Shown piece by piece: positions 1 to 10,084 of a stretch of DNA of 64,000 nucleotides. Both the position numbers and the translations under genes were made by a program. Position 1 is the first letter of the stretch. Each line of letters begins with the position of its first letter. The stretch lies in the NCBI GenBank assembly GCA_012934845.2, contig WNNJ02001380.1:23736-87735 (forward strand), given 5' to 3'. This DNA is from Pomphorhynchus laevis (Eukaryota; Acanthocephala; Palaeacanthocephala; Echinorhynchida; Pomphorhynchidae). Under the pieces are notes generated by a model. That model saw only the letters and a list, made by a program, of their open reading frames with translations, did not search any database and was not told where the DNA came from.

Positions 1-237
1 AATTTTTGTTCTGAATTTGTGATTTATGCCAATAAATCACATTTATAAGGTTGAAGAGAGTGGTGGGAGCGTAAAAGATTTAAGTAATGAGCATGACCAT
101 TAGCGATAAGAGTGTAACCACGTTTAGAAACTAAGATTGATACAAAAAAGTTTACATCCAGAGTCGAACCAAGATGCACACGAAGAGCATTCAAAATATC
201 CGTTGAGGTAAAATACAATCAAGGATGGTGGTGAGCT
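1..237. other. Unassigned sequence with one small open frame
   Basis: No recognised gene. The base mix is less AT-rich than most of the window and resembles the LINE-derived DNA that follows. On the minus strand a frame at 24-218 stays open for 64 codons without an ATG start. Its translation matches no family I know. It may be a relic of a retroelement ORF. Confidence 0.3.
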
Positions 238-531
238 TATGATCGAAAAATGTGGAAAGACTATCAGCTATTAAAAATATGACATAAGCAACAAAGGAGG
301 AGAATCAAAGATAGCGGAGCGCAATAGAGGAAGGTCAAGGAGTTGCTATGGTCAACTTAAAGTTGTGGAGGTGGGAACATGAGTGGACGGAATTGTGATA
401 TTTACAGTGATGAGAAATTGATCAAAAAAGTCAGACGAAACGTTTGCAATGAGACTGCTAAGTAAAGCGATAATATCAAGCGCGCCATCAAGAATTATTA
501 TTATTATTACAATCAAGGATGGTGGTGAGCT
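214..531. mobile_element. 270-bp retroposon-like insertion with 24-bp target-site duplication
   Basis: The 24-bp word starting TACAATCAAGG occurs at 214-237 and again, identical, at 508-531. The 270 bp between them (238-507) end in an ATT-repeat tail next to the second copy. A perfect long target-site duplication plus a simple 3' tail is the signature of target-primed LINE or SINE insertion on the plus strand. The body gives no clear protein: it could be a 5'-truncated LINE or a SINE-like element. I see no A/B box. Confidence 0.7.
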
Positions 532-2229
532 ATTTAGCTATCCAATCTATTTTGCGCCATTCAATATTAGAAGACATGCCTGTACGTTTATCTTCAGCTT
601 CATGCATAAATTCAATATACGGTTCAGATCCTCTGAATTTACCTTTTACGCCATTTGAAGTCGTAAGATCCCTATCAATCTTAAAAGATCATAAAGCTGC
701 CGGGTTAGATCAATTATGCGTAGAACAGTTAAAGTCGACTATCGATATTTTGATAGACTACTGGACAGAACTTTTCAATCTACTTCTTGCAGGTCATCCG
801 TTTCCGATTTCGTGGCGCGACGGTGTAATTAAGATCCTGCATAAGGGCAAAGGTGACTATGATTCACTGGATGCGTACAGGGGGATTGCGATATTGAATC
901 ACAGTTATAAGTTATTGACTCATATAATGTATATGCGCCTTATTAAGTTTGGCGAGCATCTCTTACCTACGGAGCAGTATGGATTCCGCCCGAAAAGATC
1001 AACGTCCGATGCAATAAAGCATGTCCGTGACGAAGTCACCAATTGTTTCGCTAATCGTAGACCGTTGTATGCTACTTTTGTTGACTTTGAGCGAACATTT
1101 GGCACAGTGAATCGTTCTTTGTTACTTGATAAACTTTCCACCAGTGTCCGTTAGTGGTCGCTTTTTGTATCTTATTTATTCTGTGCTTCAGCCTAATCGC
1201 CTTAAAGTATCTGATGGTATCAACACCTCTGATTTCTTTTTTGCTAATCGCGGTGTTTTACAGGGAGATCCACTCAGCCCTATATTATTTTCCTTTTTTG
1301 TTATGGATTTGCCTATGCATCTTCGTCATGCATCGAATTAAGTCTCTTGTACCCTCTATGCCGACGATCTAGTAATATTAGCCAAAGATCTTTTATCTGC
1401 TCAAAGTGCGTTAGATGCTCTGTCATCCTATTGTTTATCAAATCAGTTGACGGTGAATGTAAATAAATCGAAAGCCCTTAAATTTCGGTTAGGTGGACCT
1501 TTGCGTCGATGTGACATGCTGAGAATAGGCAATGTAGATTTAGAATTCTGCAATAGTTACAATTATTTGGGAGTATTACTTTCGTCGAAATGGTCATTTA
1601 CTGAACACCTACATCGTAAATCCTCGAAGTTAGTTGTAGCAACCTCTTATGCAAAAAACTTAGGTTATTTATCTTTCTCAGGAGCCCTCCGGTATTTTCG
1701 AAGTATGTTGCTTCCCATAGTTTCATATGCTTTGCCAGTTATCTGGTCGGATTTAAGTCCCTTCAATTTTCAGCAGTTGGACAGGTGTCAATGGAGATTC
1801 GTGAAGCGAATTGTTGGAGTCTCACCAAAATGTTCTTCATCGGTTATAGCGATACTATCATCGTTAGAACCTTGCTCTAAATACATCTGCTCAACATTTA
1901 ATCTTGAACACACTGCATCATTTACTACTAACCTGAACATGTTCTTTCGAAAGACGACGTTATTGGATTCTGAATTTTATCTTACTCCGGCATTCTTACA
2001 GACTAAATGGAGAGAACCCTGTGCAAGGAAAAGACCGCTGATCTGGAGAGCATCTGTCCATGGATATCACGATAAATTCTGCGCTATTAGAATTCCAGTA
2101 CATGCACGGTGCTCTTTGTGCATTTGTGTTCTTTGCAAAAATGAATGCGCATCTAACCTGCATATCTTCACTTTCCCAATTTTGAAAAATATGTCACTAT
2201 CCGATATTGACAGTAGGATAAGATTTTGA
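519..2229 (+). pseudogene. Broken LINE reverse transcriptase (element 1)
   Basis: This is the reverse transcriptase of a non-LTR retrotransposon (target-primed reverse transcription in the nucleus), no longer intact. The first frame (about 519-1154) carries KGKGDYDSLDAYRGIAIL, EQYGFRPKRSTSDA and the motif A region FVDFERTFGTVN. A frameshift near 1150 moves to a second frame with motif B (GVLQGDPLSPILF) at about 1246-1290. After one stop at 1339-1341 the same frame gives YADDLVIL (motif C), then thumb-like sequence to 2229. No endonuclease domain is present upstream, so it is 5'-truncated. Motif A reads FERTF where family members usually have an (A/K)AF-type sequence. The clade is not assigned; the KGKGD/YRGI block is shared by several LINE groups. 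Confidence 0.85.
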
Positions 2230-2465
2230 AATACAATTTATAAAATTGATAAACTTTTGGTGTATTTATTTTGTTTACCCAGTACCGAAAGGTAAAGAGG
2301 TATAATAAATTCTCTCATTATTATTAATTGACAACGAATTGAGCCGAGGCTCTTTACAAGTTGCTTCACAAAATAAAATGAATAAAAAGAATAAGAGTCG
2401 TTTTGTCCCTCCATCATCAGATAAACTACTGAAAATCCCACCGTTGTCTTGAGAAGGAAGGGTCA

Positions 2466-3077
2466 TCATCCAGTAGGGCGCAAAAACTTGAAGCAGTAGA
2501 CGACAAAACGGTCGCACTCTGAAGCGAATTCTAAGATCGTACGACTCGTTTGGCAAAGCAGGAATCTGCATGCATGTACCTTTGTGTTCAGCATCAGGGG
2601 GTGTCCGCGAAGAGAAGGTTGACCTCTCAGTTGCAGTAGATGTGACAGTGGATGATCTTTAGTATGCAGAATTTTCCAAACAAGAGAGAGATCTCGCTTG
2701 TCACGGATATATCGCAGACAAGGCATATTTAATATCTGGAGGCGTTTCGCGTAGCCATAAATATGCAGCCCTGAGACTAATTTAGTTGTTGATCTGAACA
2801 CTTTCTCTAATGCACGACGCTCATAAGTAGTTTCGGGATAACAAGCTGGCGATGCGTATAAGATATGGCTCAAGAAAAACGCATTTGCTAAGGTATGGTA
2901 ACATAACGGATCTATGCCTATCAGAGCTCGACGAGTATGTCCTATTAAGCGTTTTGTGATGCAACACACGTAGTCTGAATGCTTTCGAGTGGATAAGTCA
3001 GCACAAACCCAAACTATCAAATCTTTATGAGTTGGTTCTTTCGATACTAATTGAACCAAACTGGTACTCACCTCCAA
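2466..3077 (-). pseudogene. ORF2 C-terminal segment of LINE element 2, out of frame
   Basis: This frame continues ORF2 after the RT domain. It holds the thumb and C-terminal region, recognisable by LIGHTRRALIG, FFLSHILYASPACYP and the run YIRDKRDLSLVWKILH, which correspond to the region after YADD in CR1/Jockey-type proteins (host-like 'R D L .. V .. I' helix). It overlaps the main ORF2 frame by about 50 bp around 3025-3077, where a single frameshift must lie. It ends with a stop at 2466, followed by the 3' UTR. Confidence 0.7.
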
Positions 3078-5382
3078 GATGATCGCATGATCTTCGTGAT
3101 ATACGCATACATGTACATTTAGCGGAATTGATCCTTAAGTGATTTCGTATAGACCAATTGGATATAACGTCGACGTCGCTTTGTAAATGCTGTTTGTCAA
3201 GATCGGAAATAATAGGTCGCCAAACTTTAAGATCATCTGCATATAATAAACTGAATGAAGTGATATTTGGTATCAAATCGTTGATATAAAGACTGAATAA
3301 GATGGGACCCAATACACTTCCCTGTGGAACACCTAACAACACTGGAAATGGACTCGACAGCGACTCATTTACTCGTACGACACTTTGTCGGTTGGAAAGG
3401 AATACACGAATCCAGTTTATGATCCTCTTATCAAGATGAATGTGCTCCAACTTCTCAATAAGACGCGTGTGATTAACTGAGTCGAACGCTTTTGAGAAAT
3501 CAAAGAAAATGACATCAACTGGTATGCCTTGATCATAATAGTGATACCAATTTTCACGTGCATGTACAAGATTAGTAGTCGTGGAATAACCTTTTCGGAA
3601 GCCATGCTGTGCTGGGTTCAAAATTTGAAATCTATTTAGAAATTCTATTATTCGTCGCTTAATCAATCTTTCTAGCACACGACAACACACGCAAGTGAGA
3701 CTAATAGGCCTATAATTGTCAATGGACGAACTATCCCCTTTCTTATAAATAGGACAGATGATGGAATTCTGCCAATCAGAAGGAACAACGCCAAAAGCAA
3801 CAGACGCAGAGAAAATATTGTAAAGCGGATGACATATTATGTCAGCGATGTTGCGCAGATATACTGGCGGTAAGCCATCTGGACCCGCACCTGCTTTGCA
3901 TTTAAGTTTCCGAAGCTCTTGGAGAACATCATCACATCGGAAGAGGTCGCTGGTGTCATCTCCGGGCGATTCAAATGTACACGGATCACCCATTGTCACA
4001 TCCTTATGGTCAAGATTCAATGAATGGAAATGATTTCTAAACATATTTGATATCTGCAAAGAATCAGTTATGAATTTCCCATCGTCACGTTGAATACAAT
4101 TTATAGGTTTACAGCGCGTATGCTTAGCAGTCACATACCTAAAGAAAGAGCGGGGATCACGGTGACAGTTTATACTTAGCTGATTTTCGAAAGATCGCCT
4201 ACCAGTTCGCTTCATGGACGTAACGAGGTTTCGCCATTTCTTATAAGTGCTGAAATTAGCTCTATCTTTACGATAGTTATTAAAGGCCTTACGTCTCATC
4301 TTTAAAGCATGTTTTATGTCGCTATTAAACCAAGGCGGTGAGATCGATGTCAAACAGTGTTTACTCTGAAGAGGTGAGAAACGATTAAGGTGGTACAGAG
4401 TATCCCTGAAAAACTGCCATGAATATTCGACGCCAACATCAAAAGCATCCAACCACTTTACCCCAACGAGATATTTATTTACTAGAGCAAAGTCAGTTCT
4501 GAATGGGCTTACAGACGACGTCGGATTTACGCCATGTGAGTAAACATCGCTCAGACCAATCGAAATGACCACATGATCTGAATGACCTATTGGGTCCAGA
4601 TAGCTTAATCTATCAAGAATGTCATATGGTACAGTAAGGCATAAATCCAAAAGTGAATGTGAATCCTGTGAAAATCTTGTACTCTGACTGACATGTTGCT
4701 TAAGAGCCAAGCTGTTTATTAAGCCAAGTAGCTTCAAACTCTCGACATCCGAGTCATTGGAAGTGTAATTAACCCAATTCACAGATGGCATGTTGAAATC
4801 ACCGAGTACAACAAATCTATCACAATAACTACTTCTCTCCATTAAAGCTGCTATGCTATATGTGTTTGATCTTGGAGAACGATACACATTCAATACCGTT
4901 ATTGGGTGTTGACAATATAGCCTAATACACAATGCTTCATTATGGTTAATAGCATCACTAAGAGTTTCAATTACTCGGAATTGAAGCCTATTAGAGATAT
5001 ACGCGATAACACCTCCTCCAATTTTCCCTGTTCTATCACTTCTACTTATGCTGTATCCCTCAATGAATATATCTACGTCTGCTATTGACGAACTAAGCCA
5101 AGATTCTGTGAAAATACCTACATCTGGTACGATATCTTGAAAGAGACATTTTATTTCATCTAACTTATAAAGTAGACTACGAATATTCGAGTAAATGATT
5201 TTTAAACCACCATTATTTGTGCTCAACTTGAAGGAAAAATCGCGAAGAGATTTTCGAAATTCACGAATACACCGATCGACATTGAGGCAAGGTGAAACAG
5301 TGAATATTTCACGTCTTAGGCGGAGGGCGTCAAAGTGGTAAGAAGGCTTGCAGGATTGATCACATCTGACAGTCCCTTCCAA
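3025..5382 (-). CDS. LINE ORF2: AP endonuclease + reverse transcriptase
   Basis: A 785-residue frame. The N-terminal endonuclease nicks the target DNA and the RT copies the element RNA from the nick. Endonuclease motifs in order are IYSNIRSL (Asn, about residue 65), ESWLSS (Glu, about 92), GDFNMPSVNW (Asp/Asn, about 195) and GHSDHVV (catalytic SDH, about 270). RT motifs are CPIYKKGDSSSIDNYRPISL, FFDFSKAFDSVNH (motif A), GVPQGSVLGPILF (motif B) and LLYADDLKVW (motif C). The frame leaves the RT soon after motif C because of a frameshift, with the C-terminus in the segment at 2466-3077. Its first ATG overlaps the end of ORF1 by 67 bp, so ORF2 is probably translated by reinitiation or a low-rate event. 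Closest in type to CR1/Jockey-group LINEs; the exact clade is not determined. Confidence 0.9.
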   Translation of the reverse strand: MEGTVRCDQSCKPSYHFDALRLRREIFTVSPCLNVDRCIREFRKSLRDFSFKLSTNNGGLKIIYSNIRSLLYKLDEIKCLFQDIVPDVGIFTESWLSSSIADVDIFIEGYSISRSDRTGKIGGGVIAYISNRLQFRVIETLSDAINHNEALCIRLYCQHPITVLNVYRSPRSNTYSIAALMERSSYCDRFVVLGDFNMPSVNWVNYTSNDSDVESLKLLGLINSLALKQHVSQSTRFSQDSHSLLDLCLTVPYDILDRLSYLDPIGHSDHVVISIGLSDVYSHGVNPTSSVSPFRTDFALVNKYLVGVKWLDAFDVGVEYSWQFFRDTLYHLNRFSPLQSKHCLTSISPPWFNSDIKHALKMRRKAFNNYRKDRANFSTYKKWRNLVTSMKRTGRRSFENQLSINCHRDPRSFFRYVTAKHTRCKPINCIQRDDGKFITDSLQISNMFRNHFHSLNLDHKDVTMGDPCTFESPGDDTSDLFRCDDVLQELRKLKCKAGAGPDGLPPVYLRNIADIICHPLYNIFSASVAFGVVPSDWQNSIICPIYKKGDSSSIDNYRPISLTCVCCRVLERLIKRRIIEFLNRFQILNPAQHGFRKGYSTTTNLVHARENWYHYYDQGIPVDVIFFDFSKAFDSVNHTRLIEKLEHIHLDKRIINWIRVFLSNRQSVVRVNESLSSPFPVLLGVPQGSVLGPILFSLYINDLIPNITSFSLLYADDLKVWRPIISDLDKQHLQSDVDVISNWSIRNHLRINSAKCTCMRISRRSCDHLGGEYQFGSISIERTNS

Positions 5383-5945
5383 TGAATATGTAGACGCCTC
5401 CGCACAACTCGAAAATTTTGTATTGTCAAATTCTTTTCACCCAACTCTAATCGACATGCTAACTCTGATTTAGCCTCTTTCAAACGTAATTGATCAGCTA
5501 TGCTCAGATCGCGTAGCAGACGTATAGTCGACCCTTTCAAACGATATGCGCCGTTAAAGATTATGTGAATAATTTCAGCGGAGTTGAACACTACTTTGAG
5601 CAGTCTGGGTCTCAACCCATTACTTATCTTACCGAGACGAAAAGCGGCCTTTATCTTCATGATCTTAACAACTTCGTCTTGACATTCATGCAATACCACC
5701 GAAAGAATGGATTGTAGATGTCCCAAGTCGTCGTCTAATCGTGCCTGGCTATTTATAGCGACAGATTCCTTTACGTTTGCAATAATTAAACACTGTTCAC
5801 GGTTATGAAAATCTTCCCTTCTTCGAGGTACCTGACAACCGCTAGTTGAACATTCCACTTGTACACTCTCGAATTTCCTGTTGTTGTCGGTATCCCCTGA
5901 GTTTGCTTGCCTACCTCTTGATACATTTTTCTTCTTGGCACACAT
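5316..5945 (-). CDS. LINE ORF1 (RNA-binding protein) of element 2
   Basis: A 209-residue ORF directly upstream of the endonuclease/RT ORF and overlapping it by 67 bp. The N-terminal 50 residues are basic and polar (MCAKKKNVSRGRQ). Residues about 55-150 fit the RRM-like fold of LINE ORF1 proteins: a hydrophobic strand (CLIIANVKES), an acidic helix region (LDDDLGHLQSIL), AFRLGKI followed by RPRLLKVVF, and a second helix/strand set ending LRDLSIADQLRLKEAK. The likely role is binding element RNA as a nucleic-acid chaperone. The function comes from position and general resemblance, since no catalytic motif exists to check. Confidence 0.7.
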   Translation of the reverse strand: MCAKKKNVSRGRQANSGDTDNNRKFESVQVECSTSGCQVPRRREDFHNREQCLIIANVKESVAINSQARLDDDLGHLQSILSVVLHECQDEVVKIMKIKAAFRLGKISNGLRPRLLKVVFNSAEIIHIIFNGAYRLKGSTIRLLRDLSIADQLRLKEAKSELACRLELGEKNLTIQNFRVVRRRLHIHWKGLSDVINPASLLTTLTPSA

Positions 5946-5997
5946 TATCAGGATTCTCGATTCGTCTTTGATTGTTCAAATATAATTGAACAATTAT

Positions 5998-6290
5998 TGT
6001 ATGTATTTTATTGTAAGAATTTTAATAACCAAGACTTTTTAACTCCGTTGAAGTAATCGTTGTTATCGATGTAATCGTTGTAAACGTTGTAATAGTAGTA
6101 ATCGATTGTAATTTGTGTAAATAGTTATTTGTTAGCAGCTTAGAATTTCAAACTTGTATAGAACTGTATTTTGTAAGAGTTTCAATAACCAAGACTTATT
6201 TTAATAAGACAATCGGTCTGATTACAAGTGTAAATAGTTATTTGTTAGCAGCTTAGAATTTCAAACTAGCTTATAAATGGATGCTATAAA
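5998..6290. repeat. Two diverged tandem copies of a ~115-bp unit beside the LINE 5' end
   Basis: The segment with TAACCAAGAC at about 6026-6036 recurs at about 6186-6196, and the block containing AATAGTTATTTGTTAGCAGC (about 6119-6150) recurs about 115 bp further on (6233-6265). The repeats sit just upstream (minus strand) of ORF1 of element 2, where 5' UTR monomers would be expected. A similar string also appears inside the minisatellite interruption near 61115-61150. Confidence 0.6.
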
Positions 6291-7560
6291 ATTAGCTTAT
6301 AAATGGATGCTAAAGTCCGACTTAAGACTGACAAGTTTCACCGAATCGGAATCAGAAGAGCAATCTAGACAGATGCTGAAATCGACAATTACAATAAAAT
6401 GTAGAATAAAGTGAATGGTTTGATGACAGATCGGTTAGTTCGTGGAAAAATTGGCAAGACGGTTGATATGAACCCGGGAGGTAGATGATTGAAAGTTGAA
6501 GAAGGAAAACATGAAGATCACAGAGAATTAATTCAAATGTAGTACAAGGTGAGGGAAATCGGATTTCTCAAGAAACACAGGGATACGAGCGAATGCGACG
6601 ATTCTGCAAAGATTAGTAGTAGTTGATTTTGTTGAATCGATGAGGCGAGTGAAGTTAAGAAAAAAATCCAAAGGAACATCGATTACGGATTGCAAGGTCG
6701 TCAGAATAAGTATGCCAGGATTCAGTGAGACATCAAAGATCAAGTGATTGTTGTGCAAAGAGATCAAGAAGTAAGCAATTTTGTGAAGAATGGAATAAAT
6801 GTTAATAAGAGTTAGACAAAATTAGCGTTTAGTTTCATTGTTAGCTATAGAAGGAGATGAGGAGGGGATACATGTCGCCATTAAATTTTTGGACGTAGGT
6901 GCACTACACGAAAATTTCTATTTACATTTTTGATGGCAAGATATGACTCGCCATTTACTTCGCGTCAATGCTTTTCAAGACTAGCAGCAGAAAGTTAAGC
7001 GATTTCAGAGGGTGAACAATCGATGTTAATACGACAAGCAGATGATGACACGAGTTTAAACCGTTTATATATGATATAGGAGGCTTGGATGCGGTTTCTA
7101 AGAACAAGATTTAAAATTAGGAGCGATAAGAATCGGTAGCATAAACGGAGGTATTAAGACGATACAAAGAATGTTGAGAGACATTACTGAAGAGGGAAAG
7201 ATTATCGGTAGGAAGGAACGAGCGGGAAGCGGAAACATCGCCATCAATACGGGCTTAAGAAAAAATATAAATCAGAGGACTCAATGTTAGAAATAATAAT
7301 TAACCTATAGTGAGAAGAAAATCGCTTAGGTGGAAATGGAGCAGTAACGGGAGTAGTCGGAATAGTGTGAAATACTCGGGGATCAGTAGTCGCAGACGTA
7401 TGAGTGAGATAAAAGTGTATAGACGATTGAAACTGATTACAATTAGATGTATGTACTGATGACGAATATATGAGAACAAAATGGGAAGATAGGAGATTAT
7501 AACGAAAAATGCGCCGTGAAAGCAATGTAAGAATAACATTCAGTATGCTGTAAGCTAATG
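6280..7560 (-). pseudogene. Decayed LINE endonuclease region
   Basis: On the minus strand, broken frames around 7540-7244 and 6767-6528 read like the endonuclease part of a CR1-like LINE. There is a run ending LTTLQSVIDVPLDFFLNF, then TRLIDSTKSTTTNLCRIV, comparable to the 'THHTS.ST..DLI' strand of AP endonucleases. Many stops separate the pieces and no start, catalytic SDH or RT remains. It may belong to the same family as the inverted relics just downstream. Low sequence support, so the family call is tentative. Confidence 0.45.
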
Positions 7561-7739
7561 GCGCAAATAGATGATGAGCAGGTGGCCTTTCACATAAGCG
7601 GTGCTGGCAATATGAAACTCCTATTGCACTACATTGTAACGATATATTTTAAACATAATCGTTCGATACTGGCATCGAAGGATGGATAGTCATATCAATA
7701 GCTATCTCGTGTAAATTATCGCAATAGGAACGTACAAAT

Positions 7740-8330
7740 AAAAAAGGATTTATTTTTACGTGTCAAATGCGTGTCGGCGCACGCTTACATGACCACCAAA
7801 AAAATCTAAATCATGTGCCGATAAGGTGGGAACGGATAATGTATTTCAATGTAACAAATGAGGAATCGCGGCTTACGTCGAAAGGGAGCTGATTCCAGAC
7901 GCGGGGAAGAGTGGAATGGAATGGAGACTGAGATGTGGGAAACAACGTGGATACTTTGGTCTAGAGAAATGACAAATAATCATAGAGATTGATGCTGCAA
8001 GGCGAAGAGGAGCGAGCAAGGATTGAGTTAAAAGTATGCCAGAGAGATTTAGAGTTGAATGAAGTGATGATTTTATGCTGCCAGAAGGAGTTACATTTAG
8101 TACGTAGTAGGTTGAGATGGGACCGGCGAAGAGCAGGATAGGAATCACGGAGAGACGGAGAGATCAAGCGGATATTACGTCTGAGAGCGATGATAGACTT
8201 GAATAGCATGACGGAGTCAACGCTTTGAGAGTAGGCATATCGCAAGCTACTTGCTGTGTGGTAAAGGTAAAGTCCGTTTGACGTACACGGGTCTTTGTCC
8301 TTCACATTAAAAATATCAAACTTGTATCAC
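7740..8330 (-). pseudogene. Internally deleted CR1-like LINE copy
   Basis: Minus-strand frame 8305-7961 gives the linker between endonuclease and RT (SLRDSYPALRRSHLNLLRTK, then FNSKSLWHTFNSILARSSSP). The sequence then jumps almost directly to the protein's C-terminus (WNQLPFDVSR...), which ends near 7815 and is followed by the 3' UTR to about 7740. The RT core is missing, so this is an internal deletion copy. Its last 75 bp are an inverted match to 9113-9195, showing that it belongs to the same family as the plus-strand relic there. Confidence 0.75.
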
Positions 8331-8412
8331 TCGATATTGTAAAGGAGTAGTATTATCAGTAGATAGTTAGAAAGTAATAGTGTAATAGTGTAAATGTATG
8401 ACACGATCATCA

Positions 8413-8450
8413 CTGTTAATCACTTTATTGGACAATAAAGTGATTAACAG
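8413..8450. repeat. Perfect 17-bp inverted repeat (hairpin)
   Basis: Two 17-bp arms (CTGTTAATCACTTTATT and its complement) are separated by the 4 bases GGAC. It lies between the two inverted LINE relics. No T-run follows and nothing suggests a bacterial-type terminator. It may be a recombination scar or a small element end. Confidence 0.8.
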
Positions 8451-8509
8451 TTGAAGGAAAATTATTAAAGATCACCTAGCAGATCAATCGGATCAGGAAG
8501 TGTCGATTT

Positions 8510-9195
8510 ATGGTTTTTAAGCAATTCAAATCAATTATGTTATCTTTAACTGTCGCGGACCTCGTCCGCGACAAGGTCCGCTCGTCTAACTTAATTCTCC
8601 GTGACATCATCCGTATCCGCCCCCTTATCGACTTCCGTTCCTGTATGTATCTTCTTTCATCGCTTCTTTTCCCCGAAATCGATTGCTGTCTCAGCCTTTT
8701 CACCAATTTTTCAAAATCCATCATCCTACCCATACAACGCATCATCAACTCCCCGTTCGAGTGCTCCTAAGTCTCCGTCGCTTTTACCATACATCCACAT
8801 ATCTTGCTCAACTCTCCTGGCCTACCATTCACATCCGCACACAACTCCGCCTTCTCGCAACTTTTCGTCGCATCGCTGTCGGCTCCCCATCGTTTATCCA
8901 CCTCCATTTCTTAGACGACACTCGCCCCACCTTTCTATCAGTGCGTTCCCGTAATTCCCTCTTACTCTACGTTCCCAATTACTCTAACAACTACGGTCTC
9001 CGATCCTTCCTCGTCGCCGCCCCATTCGCATGGAATCAGCTCCCATTCGACGTCCGCCGCGCTCCCTCCTTTATTGCATTCAAATGCCGCATCCGTACCC
9101 ACCTACTCGAAACATGATTTAGATTTTTTGTTGTTGTGGTCATGTAAGCGTGCGTCGGCACGCATTTGCCACGTAAAAATAAATCGTTTTTAAAT
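8510..9195 (+). pseudogene. 3' part of a CR1-like LINE (RT C-terminus and 3' UTR)
   Basis: Plus-strand frames cover the end of an RT protein: FSKSIILPIQRIINSP near 8705-8760, then after a frame change the conserved C-terminus YSNNYGLRSFLVAAPFAWNQ (about 8975-9035) and LPFDVRRAPSFIAFK up to the stop near 9117. This 'LRSF.VAAP..WN.LP..VR..PS...FK' tail is typical of many CR1/L2/Rex-like LINEs. The 3' UTR (9118-9195) is the inverted copy of 7740-7815. 5'-truncated and frame-broken. Confidence 0.8.
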
Positions 9196-10084
9196 GATTT
9201 ATCTGACGAACAAAAATTAACCATATTGATAAAGCACATATCGGGGCAAGTAGAAGAAAGTGGATAATTTATTAGGCTATAATGGAACAATCAACATACA
9301 AGTCCACTAAAAGTTCGGTAGATAACAATTTTATTTACAATGCATTGAGGATCATGGAACAGAAAGATGCAAGAGCGCACGGCAAAATAAGCAATTATTT
9401 TAGAAATTCTAAATGTTATTTATTTTTATAGCCTGTTCACTATTTAATTTAGATAAATCTTACTGTCTAAATTTAAATAATTTTATATAATATTATAGAT
9501 ATTATTTTATTTAAACCGTATCACTTTTTATTACATATAAATTACATCATTTTGTTGCTTTCTTTGACGTATATATATTCACAAGATTGCCATTTAATCA
9601 ACAAAAAAGCAATATACAATAACAAAAGCGACACTTTTGATATTATTTACAGTAAATTAGAGAAAAGCGAAATAAAAAGGCTAATTTATGAAAGAATTCA
9701 GAAGTTTTTCTATTTTATATAACCCGCTAATTTAAGGGCTTTTATTATACTAAAGGATAGTATATTATCTAGAAAAGAAGTGAGTGATCACCGCGTGATA
9801 TCAAAATTATAGGGTATAAACAAAAATTAAATAAAAAATAAATTTTTATCAAAGAATACTTTCCAATTGAGTTTATAAATGCCAAAATTTAAGTTTTACA
9901 TAACTTTTTAGGATAACATATGAACATTCCATCCCACGTATCATCATTCTTTATCTGACTGTTACTTCACACTATCTTTAATTTTCCTATTTTATTTTTC
10001 TTCGTATGTGATTTTTTTAATTTGTCATTAATATAAAGAATATTTATATTTTAGCATATGCCTTCATATTCTAAAGCATTCATG
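9196..10084. other. AT-rich DNA without recognised features
   Basis: Simple AT-rich sequence after the LINE 3' end. I see no ORF, splice-flanked exon, repeat unit or hairpin that I can support. Confidence 0.6.

Larger units (their letters stand above)
2230..5945 (-). mobile_element. Nearly full-length two-ORF LINE, CR1/Jockey-like (element 2)
   Basis: A minus-strand LINE of about 3.7 kb. From its 5' side it carries ORF1 (5945-5316), then ORF2 with AP-type endonuclease and RT (5382-3025). The ORF2 C-terminus is shifted into another frame (3077-2466). A short 3' UTR ends in AAT-rich sequence near 2310-2330. Only one frame break is seen in the coding part, so this is the youngest-looking LINE here. 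Its GC content is much above that of the host DNA around it. The 5' side runs into duplicated sequence at 5998-6290. Confidence 0.85.

Noticed and set aside
8476-8954. Open frames of 86-117 codons on both strands as genes
   Set aside because: They are shadow frames over the decayed C-terminal part of a CR1-like LINE.
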